The notes below the pieces were generated by a model. It saw nothing but the letters and a program-made list of their open reading frames with translations, made no database searches and was not told the origin of the DNA. From Heligmosomoides polygyrus polygyrus (taxonomy: Eukaryota > Nematoda > Chromadorea > Rhabditida > Heligmosomidae): a DNA stretch of 64,000 nt. This document shows, in pieces, positions 46,233 to 56,797 of this stretch. The stretch spans positions 47,723,631-47,787,630 of the forward strand of contig OX377206.1 in NCBI GenBank assembly GCA_947396885.1, read 5' to 3'. The position numbers and the translations under genes are program-made. Every line of letters begins with the position of its first letter. The stretch's first letter is position 1.

Positions 46233-49200
46233 GGGTTACCCAAGCGTCCGTAGCTGGGTTTGGGTTAAGTTCCTTGCACGGCCCGCTAAACCCAAAGCCG
46301 TCGACTGACGCTGAGTTAGCCTAGCGTCCGCAGCTTGGTTTGAACTACATTCCTCGCACGGCCCCCCATACCCGAAGCCGGCGATTCACGCTGAGTTATC
46401 CAAGCGTCCGTAGCTGGGTTTGGGTTAAGTTCCTTGCACGGCCCGCCAAACCCGAAGCCGGCGATTCACACTGGGTTACCCAAGCGTCCGTAGTTGAGTT
46501 TGGGTTAAGTTCCTTGCACGGCCCGCTAAACCCAAAGCCGGCGACTGACGCCTGGTTAGCCAAGCGTCCGTAGCTGGGTTGGCGCTACGTTCCTTGCATG
46601 GCCCCCCATACCCGAAGCCTGCGATTCACGCTGAGCTATACAAGCGTCCTAGCTGGGTTTGGGCTACGTTCCTTACATGGCCCGCCAAACCCGAAGCCGG
46701 CGATTCACGCTGAGTTAGCCATGCGTCCGTAGCTGGGTTTGGGTTACGTTCCTTGCATGGCCCGCCACACCCGAAGCCGTCGACTGACGCTGAGTTAGCC
46801 TAGCGTCCGCAGCTTGGTTTGAACTACATTCCTCGCACGGCCCGCCATACCCAAAGCCGCAAACTGTCGCTGGGTTAGCCAATCGTCCGTAGCTGGGTTG
46901 GCGCTACGTTCCTTGCATGGCCCCCCATACCCGAAGCCGGCGATTCACGCTGAGTTATCCAAGCGTCCTAGCTGGGTTTGGGTTACGTTCCTTACATGGC
47001 CCGCCAAACCCGAAGCCGGCGATTCACACTGGGTTACCCAAGCGTCCGTAGCTGGGTTTGGGTTAAGTTCCTTGCACGGCCCGCTAAACCCAAAGCCGTC
47101 GACTGACGCTGAGTTAGCCTAGCGTCCGCAGCTTGGTTTGAACTACATTCCTCGCACGGCCCCCCATACCCGAAGCCGGCGATTCACGCTGAGTTATCCA
47201 AGCGTCCGTAGCTGGGTTGGCGCTACGTTCCTTGCATGGCCCCCCATACCCGAAGCCGGCGATTCACGCTTAGTTATACAAGCGTCCTAGCTGGGTTTGG
47301 GCTACGTTCCTTACATGGCCCGCCAAACCCGAAGCCGGCGATTCACGCTGAGTTAGCCAAGCGTCCGTAGCTGGGTTTGGGTTACGTTCCTTGCATGGCC
47401 CGCCACACCCGAAGCCGTCGACTGACGCTGAGTTAGCCTAGCGTCCGCAGCTTGGTTTGAACTACATTCCTCGCACGGCCCGCCATACCCAAAGCCGCAA
47501 ACTGTCGCTGGGTTAGCCAATCGTCCGTAGCTGGGTTGGCGCTACGTTCCTTGCATGGCCCCCCATACCCGAAGCCGGCGATTCACGCTGAGTTATCCAA
47601 GCGTCCTAGCTGGGTTTGGGTTACGTTCCTTACATGGCCCGCCAAACCCGAAGCCGGCGATTCACACTGGGTTACCCAAGCGTCCGTAGCTGGGTTTGGG
47701 TTAAGTTCCTTGCACAGCCCGCTAAACCCAAAGCCGGCGACTGACGCCTGGTTAGCCAAGCGTCCGTAGCTGGGTTGGCGCTACGTTCCTTGCATGGCCC
47801 CCCATACCCGAAGCCGGCGATTCACGCTGAGTTATCCAAGCGTCCTAGCTGGGTTTGGGTTACGTTCCTTGCATGGCCCGCCAAACCCGAAGCCGGCGAT
47901 TCACGCTGAGTTAGCCAAGCGTCCGTAGCTGGGTTTGGGTTACGTTCCTTGCATGGCCCGCCACACCCGAAGCCGTCGACTGACGCTGAGTTAGCCTAGC
48001 GTCCGCAGCTTGGTTTGAACTACATTCCTCGCACGGCCCGCCATACCCAAAGCCGCAAACTGTCGCTGGGTTAGCCAATCGTCCGTAGCTGGGTTGGCGC
48101 TACGTTCCTTGCATGGCCCCCCATACCCGAAGCCGGCGATTCACGCTGAGTTATCCAAGCGTCCTAGCTGGGTTTGGGTTACGTTCCTTGCATGGCCCGC
48201 CAAACCCGAAGCAGGCGAAGCCGGCAAGATTGGCGCGGTCCGCACGTACAGCATCCGTAGCTAGGTTTGGGCTAAATTCCTCGCACGTCCCGCCATGCCC
48301 AAAGCCGGAAACTGTCGCTGGGTTAGCCAAGCGTCCGTAGGTAGGTTTGGGCTACGTTCCTTGCATGGCCCGCCAAACCCGAAGCCGGCGACTGACGGTG
48401 GGTTAGGCAAGCGTCCTTAACTGGGATTGGGCTACGTTCCTTGCATGGCCCCCCATACCCGAAACCGGCGATTCACGCTGAGTTAGCCAAGCGTCCGTAG
48501 GTAGGTTTGGGCTACGTTCCTTGCATGGCCCGCCAAACCCGAAGCCGGCGATTCACGCTGAGTTAGCCAAGCGTCCGTAGCTGGGCTTGGGTTACGTTCC
48601 TTACATGGCCCGCCAAACCCGAAGCCGGCGATTCACGCTGAGTTAGCCAAGCGTCCGTAGCTGGGTTTGGGTTACGTTCCTTGCATGGCCCGCCAAACCC
48701 GAAGCTGGCGAAGCCGGCAAGATTGGCGCGGTCCGCACGTACAGCGTCCGCAGCTTGGTTTGGGCTACATTCCTCGCACGTCCCGCCATGCCCAAAGCCG
48801 GAAACTGTCGCTGGGTTAGCCAAGCGTCCGTAGGTAGGTTTGGGCTAGGCTCCTTGCATGGCCCGCCAAACCCGAAGCCGGCGACTGACGGTGCGTTAGG
48901 CAAGCGTCCTTAACTTGGATTGGGCTACGTTCCTTGCATGGCCCGCCAAACCCGAAGCCGGCGATTCACGCTGAGTTAGCCAAGCGTCCGTAGCTGGGTT
49001 TGGGTTACGTTCCTTGCATGGCCCGCCAAACCCGAAGCCGGCGAAGCCGGCAATATTGGCGCGGTCCGCACGTACAGCGTTCGCAGCTTGGTTTGGGCTA
49101 CATTCCTCGCACGTCCCGCCATGCCCAAAGCCGGAAACTGTCGCTGGGTTAGCCAAGCGTCCGTAGGTAGGTTTGGGCTAGGTTCCTTGCATGGCCCGCC

Positions 49201-49790
49201 AAACGCGAAGCCGGCGACTGACGGTGGGTTAGGCAAGCGTCCTTAACTAGGATTGGGCTACGTTCCTTGCATGGCCCGCCAAACCCGAAGCCGGCGATTC
49301 ACACTGGGTTACCCAAGCGTCCGTAGCTGGGTTTGGGCTACGTTCCTTGCATGGCCCGCCAAACCCGAAGCCGGCGACTGACGGTGGGTTAGGCAAGCGT
49401 CCTTAACTAGGATTGGGCTACGTTCCTTGCATGGCCCGCCAAACCCGAAGCCGGCGATTCACGCTGAGTTAGCCAAGCGTCCGTAGCTGGGTTTGGGTTA
49501 CGTTCCTTGCATGGCCCGCCAAACCCGAAGCCGGCGAAGCCGGCAATATTGGCGCGGTCCGCACGTACAGCGTTCGCAGCTTGGTTTGGGCTACATTCCT
49601 CGCACGTCCCGCCACGCCCAAAGCCGGAAACTGTCGCTGGGTTAGCCAAGCGTCCGTAGGTAGGTTTGGGCTAGGTTCCTTGCATGGCCCGCCAAACGCG
49701 AAGCCGGCGACTGACGGTGGGTTAGGCAAGCGTCCTTAACTAGGATTGGGCTACGTTCCTTGCATGGCCCGCCAAACCCGAAGCCGGCGA
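46233..49790. repeat. 3965-bp duplication, copy 2
   Basis: Copy of 42268-45825. It is followed directly by sequence that matches 40553-41002 (offset 9237), so its right-hand flank is the older neighbour of the source of 44311-45824 rather than the 407-bp linker. Confidence 0.92.
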
Positions 49791-51346
49791 TTCACACTGG
49801 GTTACCCAAGCGTCCGTAGCTGGGTTTGGGCTACGTTCCTTGCATGGCCCGCCAAACCCGAAGCCGGCGACTGACGCCTGGTTAGCCAAGCGTCCGTAGC
49901 TGGGTTGGCGCTACGTTCCTTGCATGGCCCCCCATACCCGAAGCCGGCGATTCACGCTGAGTTATCCAAGCGTCCTTAACTTGGATTGGGCTACGTTCCT
50001 TGCATGGCCCGCCAAACCCGAAGCCGGCGATTCACACTGGGTTACCCAAGCGTCCGTAGCTGGGTTTGGGCTACGTTCCTTGCATGGCCCGCCAAACCCG
50101 AAGCCGGCGACTGACGGTGGGTTAGGCAAGCGTCCTTAACTAGGATTGGGCTACGTTCCTTGCATGGCCCCCCATACCCGAAACCGGCGATTCACGCTGA
50201 GTTAGCCAAGCGTCCGTAGGTAGGTTTGGGCTACGTTCCTTGCACGGCCCGCTAAACCCAAAGCCGGCGACTGACGCCTGGTTAGCCAAGCGTCCGTAGC
50301 TGGGTTGGCGCTACGTTCCTTGCATGGCCCCCCATACCCGAAGCCGGCGATTCACGCTGAGTTATCCAAGCGTCCTTAACTTGGATTGGGCTACGTTCCT
50401 TGCATGGCCCGCCAAACCCGAAGCCGGCGATTCACACTGGGTTACCCAAGCGTCCGTAGCTGGGTTTGGGCTACGTTCCTTGCATGGCCCGCCAAACCCG
50501 AAGCCGGCGACTGACGGTGGGTTAGGCAAGCGTCCTTAACTAGGATTGGGCTACGTTCCTTGCATGGCCCGCCAAACCCGAAGCCGGCGATTCACGCTGA
50601 GTTAGCCAAGCGTCCGTAGCTGGGTTTGGGTTACGTTCCTTGCATGGCCCGCCAAACCCGAAGCCGGCGAAGCCGGCAATATTGGCGCGGTCCGCATGTA
50701 CAGCGTTCGCAGCTTGGTTTGGGCTACATTCCTCGCACGTCCCGCCATGCCCAAAGCCGGAAACTGTCGCTGGGTTAGCCAAGCGTCCGTAGGTAGGTTT
50801 GGGCTAGGTTCCTTGCATGGCCCGCCAAACGCGAAGCCGGCGACTGACGGTGGGTTAGGCAAGCGTCCTTAACTAGGATTGGGCTACGTTCCTTGCATGG
50901 CCCGCCAAACCCGAAGCCGGCGATTCACACTGGGTTACCCAAGCGTCCGTAGCTGGGTTTGGGCTACGTTCCTTGCATGGCCCGCCAAACCCGAAGCCGG
51001 CGACTGACGGTGGGTTAGGCAAGCGTCCTTAACTAGGATTGGGCTACGTTCCTTGCATGGCCCCCCATACCCGAAACCGGCGATTCACGCTGAGTTAGCC
51101 AAGCGTCCGTAGGTAGGTTTGGGTTACGTTCCTTGCATGGCCCGCCAAACCCGAAGCCGGCGATTCACGCTGAGTTAGCCAAGCGTCCGTAGCTGGGTTT
51201 GGGTTACGTTCCTTGCATGGCCCGCCAAACCCGAAGCCGGCGAAGCCGGCAAGATTAGCGCGGTCCGCACGTACAGCGTCCGCAGCTTGGTTTGGGCTAC
51301 ATTCCTCGCACGTCCCGCCATGCTCAAAGCCGGAAACTGTCGCTGA
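49791..51346. repeat. Linking units with a 400-bp L-free repeat
   Basis: 49861-50170 recurs at 50261-50570 (offset 400, five S monomers and no L). L copies follow near 50667 (with GCATGTACAGC, a private variant) and 51240 (with AAGATTAGCGCGG). This is one of the few higher-order periods that does not include L. Confidence 0.86.
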
Positions 51347-52105
51347 GTTAGCCAAGCGTCCGTAGGTAGGTTTGGGCTAGGTTCCTTGCATGGCCCGCCA
51401 AACCCGAAGCCGGCGACTGACGGTGGGTTAGGCAAGCGTCCTTAACTAGGATTGGGCTACGTTCCTTGCATGGCCCGCCAAACCCGAAGCCGGCGATTCA
51501 CACTGGGTTACCCAAGCGTCCGTAGCTGGGTTTGGGCTACGTTCCTTGCATGGCCCGCCAAACCCGAAGCCGGCGACTGACGGTGGGTTAGGCAAGCGTC
51601 CTTAACTAGGATTGGGCTACGTTCCTTGCATGGCCCCCCATACCCGAAACCGGCGATTCACGCTGAGTTAGCCAAGCGTCCGTAGGTAGGTTTGGGCTAC
51701 GTTCCTTGCATGGCCCGCCAAACCCGAAGCCGGCGATTCACGCTGAGTTAGCCAAGCGTCCGTAGCTGGGCTTGGGTTACGTTCCTTACATGGCCCGCCA
51801 AACCCGAAGCCGGCGATTGACGCTGAGTTAGCCAAGCGTCCGTAGCTGGGTTTGGGTTACGTTCTTTGCATGGCCCGCCAAACCCGAAGCCGGCGAAGCC
51901 GGCAAGATTGGCGCGGTCCGCACGTACAGCGTCCGCAGCTTGGTTTGGGCTACATTCCTCGCACGTCCCGCCATGCCCAAAGCCGGAAACTGTCGCTGGG
52001 TCAGCCAAGCGTCCGTAGGTAGGTTTGGGCTACGTTCCTTACATGGCCCGCCAAACCCGAAGCCGGCGACTGACGCCTGGTTAGCCAAGCGTCCGTAGCT
52101 GGGTT
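51347..52105. repeat. 760-bp module, copy 1 of 5
   Basis: A module of one L and eight to nine S, marked by GATTGACGCTGAG near 51807 and GTTCTTTGCATGG near 51862. Copies lie at about 54597-55355, 58182-58941, 61925-62684 and 63150-63909. The GGCTTGGGC head near 58206 and 61949 marks a sub-lineage. Confidence 0.9.
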
Positions 52106-52205
52106 TGGGTTACGTTCCTCGCATGGCCCGCCACACCCGAAGCCGTCGACTGACGCTGAGTTAGCCTAGCGTCCGCAGCTTGGTTTGGGTTAAGTTCCTT
52201 GCACA

Positions 52206-52777
52206 GCCCGCTAAACCCAAAGCCGGCGACTGACGCCTGGTTAGCCAAGCGTCCGTAGCTGGGTTGGCGCTATGTTCCTTGCATGGCCCCCCATACCCGA
52301 AGCCGGCGATTCACGCTGAGTTATCCAAGCGTCCTAGCTGGGTTTGGGTTACGTTCCTTGCATGGCCCGCCAAACCCGAAGCAGGCGAAGCCGGCAAGAT
52401 TGGCGCGGTCCGCACGTACAGCATCCGTAGCTAGGTTTGGGCTAAATTCCTCGCACGTCCCGCCATGCCCAAAGCCGGAAACTGTCGCTGGGTTAGCCAA
52501 GCGTCCGTAGGTAGGTTTGGGCTACGTTCCTTGCTTGGCCCGCCAAACCCGAAGCCGGCGACTGACGGTGGGTTAGGCAAGCGTCCGTAGGTAGGTTTGG
52601 GCTACGTTCCTTGCATGGCCCGCCAAACCCGAAGCCGGCGATTCACACTGGGTTACCCAAGCGTCCGTAGCTGGGTTTGGGCTACGTTCCTTGCATGGCC
52701 CCCCATACCCGAAACCGGCGATTCACGCTGAGTTAGCCAAGCGTACGTAGGTAGGTTTGGGCTACGTTCCTTGCACG
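52206..52777. repeat. 572-bp duplication, copy 1
   Basis: 52206-52905 matches 52778-53477 at offset 572. It includes a 79-bp GTCCTAGC monomer and an L followed by CAGCATCC. Differences seen: CTATGTTCC near 52273, GCGTACGTAGG near 52743 and CCATGCACGG near 53343. Confidence 0.9.
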
Positions 52778-53477
52778 GCCCGCTAAACCCAAAGCCGGCG
52801 ACTGACGCCTGGTTAGCCAAGCGTCCGTAGCTGGGTTGGCGCTACGTTCCTTGCATGGCCCCCCATACCCGAAGCCGGCGATTCACGCTGAGTTATCCAA
52901 GCGTCCTAGCTGGGTTTGGGTTACGTTCCTTGCATGGCCCGCCAAACCCGAAGCAGGCGAAGCCGGCAAGATTGGCGCGGTCCGCACGTACAGCATCCGT
53001 AGCTAGGTTTGGGCTAAATTCCTCGCACGTCCCGCCATGCCCAAAGCCGGAAACTGTCGCTGGGTTAGCCAAGCGTCCGTAGGTAGGTTTGGGCTACGTT
53101 CCTTGCTTGGCCCGCCAAACCCGAAGCCGGCGACTGACGGTGGGTTAGGCAAGCGTCCGTAGGTAGGTTTGGGCTACGTTCCTTGCATGGCCCGCCAAAC
53201 CCGAAGCCGGCGATTCACACTGGGTTACCCAAGCGTCCGTAGCTGGGTTTGGGCTACGTTCCTTGCATGGCCCCCCATACCCGAAACCGGCGATTCACGC
53301 TGAGTTAGCCAAGCGTCCGTAGGTAGGTTTGGGCTACGTTCCATGCACGGCCCGCTAAACCCAAAGCCGGCGACTGACGCCTGGTTAGCCAAGCGTCCGT
53401 AGCTGGGTTGGCGCTACGTTCCTTGCATGGCCCCCCATACCCGAAGCCGGCGATTCACGCTGAGTTATCCAAGCGTC
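52778..53477. repeat. 572-bp duplication, copy 2
   Basis: Tandem copy of 52206-52905. Its private TTGCTTGGCCCG (near 53104) is shared with copy 1 (near 52532) and a further monomer near 53586, placing those three in one lineage. Confidence 0.9.
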
Positions 53478-54596
53478 CTTAACTTGGATTGGGCTACGTT
53501 CCTTGCATGGCCCGCCAAACCCGAAGCCGGCGATTCACGCTGAGTTAGCCAAGCGTCCGTAGGTAGGTTTGGGCTACGTTCCTTGCTTGGCCCGCCAAAC
53601 CCGAAGCCGGCGACTGACGGTGGGTTAGGCAAGCGTCCTTAACTGGGATTGGGCTACGTTCCTTGCATGGCCCCCCATACCCGAAACCGGCGATTCACGC
53701 TGAGTTAGCCAAGCGTCCGTAGGTAGGTTTGGGCTACGTTCCTTGCATGGCCCGCCAAACCCGAAGCCGGCGATTCACACTGGGTTACCCAAGCGTCCGT
53801 AGCTGGGTTTGGGCTACGTTCCTTGCATGGCCCCCCATACCCGAAACCGGCGATTCACGCTGAGTTAGCCAAGCGTCCGTAGGTAGGTTTGGGCTACGTT
53901 CCTTGCACGGCCCGCTAAACCCAAAGCCGGCGACTGACGCCTGGTTAGCCAAGCGTCCGTAGCTGGGTTGGCGCTACGTTCCTTGCATGGCCCCCCATAC
54001 CCGAAGCCGGCGATTCACGCTGAGTTATCCAAGCGTCCTTAACTTGGATTGGGCTACGTTCCTTGCATGGCCCGCCAAACCCGAAGCCGGCGATTCACGC
54101 TGAGTTAGCCAAGCGTCCGTAGCTGGGTTTGGGTTACGTTCCTTGCATGGCCCGCCAAACCCGAAGCCGGCGAAGCCGGCAAGATTAGCGCGGTCCGCAC
54201 GTACAGCGTCCGCAGCTTGGTTTGGGCTACATTCCTCGCACGTCCCGCCATGCCCAAAGCCGGAAACTGTCGCTGGGTTAGCCAAGCGTCCGTAGGTAGG
54301 TTTGGGCTACGTTCCTTACATGGCCCGCCAAACCCGAAGCCGGCGACTGACGCCTGGTTAGCCAAGCGTCCGTAGGTAGGTTTGGGCTACGTTCCTTGCA
54401 TGGCCCGCCAAACCCGAAGCCGGCGATTCACACTGGGTTACCCAAGCGTCCGTAGCTGGGTTTGGGCTACGTTCCTTGCATGGCCCCCCATACCCGAAAC
54501 CGGCGATTCACGCTGAGTTAGCCAAGCGTCCGTAGGTAGGTTTGGGCTACGTTCCTTGCACGGCCCGCTAAACCCAAAGCCGGCGACTGACGCCTG
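53478..54596. repeat. Mostly S monomers, one L
   Basis: Fourteen or so monomers with a single L near 54172 (AAGATTAGCGCGG form). GACTGACGCCTGG tails are here twice followed by GTAGGTAGG heads (near 54363 and 54603) instead of the usual GTAGCTGGGTTGGCGC, which marks recombination junctions. Confidence 0.82.
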
Positions 54597-55355
54597 GTTA
54601 GCCAAGCGTCCGTAGGTAGGTTTGGGCTAGGTTCCTTGCATGGCCCGCCAAACCCGAAGCCGGCGACTGACGGTGGGTTAGGCAAGCGTCCTTAACTAGG
54701 ATTGGGCTACGTTCCTTGCATGGCCCGCCAAACCCGAAGCCGGCGATTCACACTGGGTTACCCAAGCGTCCGTAGCTGGGTTTGGGCTACGTTCCTTGCA
54801 TGGCCCGCCAAACCCGAAGCCGGCGACTGACGGTGGGTTAGGCAAGCGTCCTTAACTAGGATTGGGCTACGTTCCTTGCATGGCCCCCCATACCCGAAAC
54901 CGGCGATTCACGCTGAGTTAGCCAAGCGTCCGTAGGTAGGTTTGGGCTACGTTCCTTGCATGGCCCGCCAAACCCGAAGCCGGCGATTCACGCTGAGTTA
55001 GCCAAGCGTCCGTAGCTGGGCTTGGGTTACGTTCCTTACATGGCCCGCCAAACCCGAAGCCGGCGATTGACGCTGAGTTAGCCAAGCGTCCGTAGCTGGG
55101 TTTGGGTTACGTTCTTTGCATGGCCCGCCAAACCCGAAGCCGGCGAAGCCGGCAAGATTGGCGCGGTCCGCACGTACAGCGTCCGCAGCTTGGTTTGGGC
55201 TACATTCCTCGCACGTCCCGCCATGCCCAAAGCCGGAAACTGTCGCTGGGTCAGCCAAGCGTCCGTAGGTAGGTTTGGGCTACGTTCCTTACATGGCCCG
55301 CCAAACCCGAAGCCGGCGACTGACGCCTGGTTAGCCAAGCGTCCGTAGCTGGGTT
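54597..55355. repeat. 760-bp module, copy 2 of 5
   Basis: It matches 51347-52105 at offset 3250. The flank on the right switches to GTAGCTGGGTTGGCGCTACT followed by TTCC, shared with copies 3, 4 and 5 but not copy 1. Confidence 0.9.
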
Positions 55356-56797
55356 GGCGCTACTTTCCTTGCATGGCCCCCCATACCCGAAGCCGGCGAT
55401 TCACGCTGAGTTAGCCAAGCGTCCGTAGCTGGGTTTGGGTTACGTTCCTTGCATGGCCCGCCACACCCGAAGCCGTCGACTGACGCTGAGTTAGCCTAGC
55501 GTCCGCAGCTTGGTTTGAACTACATTCCTCGCACGGCCCGCCATACCCAAAGCCGCAAACTGTCGCTGGGTTAGCCAATCGTCCGTAGCTGGGTTTCGGT
55601 TACGTTCCTTGCACGGCCCGCTAAACCCAAAGCCGGCGACTGACGGTGGGTTAGGCAAGCGTCCTTAACTAGGATTGGGCTACGTTCCTTGCATGGCCCG
55701 CCAAACCCGAAGCCGGCGATTCACACTGGGTTACCCAAGCGTCCGTAGCTGGGTTTGGGCTACGTTCCTTGCATGGCCCGCCAAACCCGAAGCCGGCGAT
55801 TCACGCTGAGTTAGCCAAGCGTCCGTAGCTGGGTTTGGGTTACGTTCCTTGCATGGCCCGCCACACCCGAAGCCGTCGACTGACGCTGAGTTAGCCTAGC
55901 GTTCGCAGCTTGGTTTGGGCTACATTCCTCGCACGTCCCGCCATGCCCAAAGCCGGAAACTGTCGCTGGGTTAGCCAAGCGTCCGTAGGTAGGTTTGGGC
56001 TAGGTTCCTTGCATGGCCCGCCAAACGCGAAGCCGGCGACTGACGGTGGGTTAGGCAAGCGTCCTTAACTAGGATTGGGCTACGTTCCTTGCATGGCCCG
56101 CCAAACCCGAAGCCGGCGATTCACACTGGGTTACCCAAGCGTCCGTAGCTGGGTTTGGGCTACGTTCCTTGCATGGCCCGCCAAACCCGAAGCCGGCGAC
56201 TGACGGTGGGTTAGGCAAGCGTCCTTAACTAGGATTGGGCTACGTTCCTTGCATGGCCCGCCAAACCCGAAGCCGGCGATTCACGCTGAGTTAGCCAAGC
56301 GTCCGTAGCTGGGTTTGGGTTACGTTCCTTGCATGGCCCGCCAAACCCGAAGCCGGCGAAGCCGGCAATATTGGCGCGGTCCGCACGTACAGCGTTCGCA
56401 GCTTGGTTTGGGCTACATTCCTCGCACGTCCCGCCATGCCCAAAGCCGGAAACTGTCGCTGGGTTAGCCAAGCGTCCGTAGGTAGGTTTGGGCTAGGTTC
56501 CTTGCATGGCCCGCCAAACGCGAAGCCGGCGACTGACGGTGGGTTAGGCAAGCGTCCTTAACTAGGATTGGGCTACGTTCCTTGCATGGCCCGCCAAACC
56601 CGAAGCCGGCGATTCACGCTGAGTTAGCCAAGCGTCCGTAGCTGGGTTTGGGTTACGTTCCTTGCATGGCCCGCCAAACCCGAAGCCGGCGAAGCCGGCA
56701 ATATTGGCGCGGTCCGCACGTACAGCGTTCGCAGCTTGGTTTGGGCTACATTCCTCGCACGTCCCGCCATGCCCAAAGCCGGAAACTGTCGCTGGGT
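55356..56797. repeat. Mixed units with two exact 333-bp periods
   Basis: It begins with GTTAGCCTAGC pairs like those at 35.5 kb. L starts at 56301 and 56634 are 333 apart; the next is at 57367 (733 bp). A GTTAGCCTAGCGTTCGCAGC junction near 55895 joins two monomer families that are otherwise separate. Confidence 0.85.
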
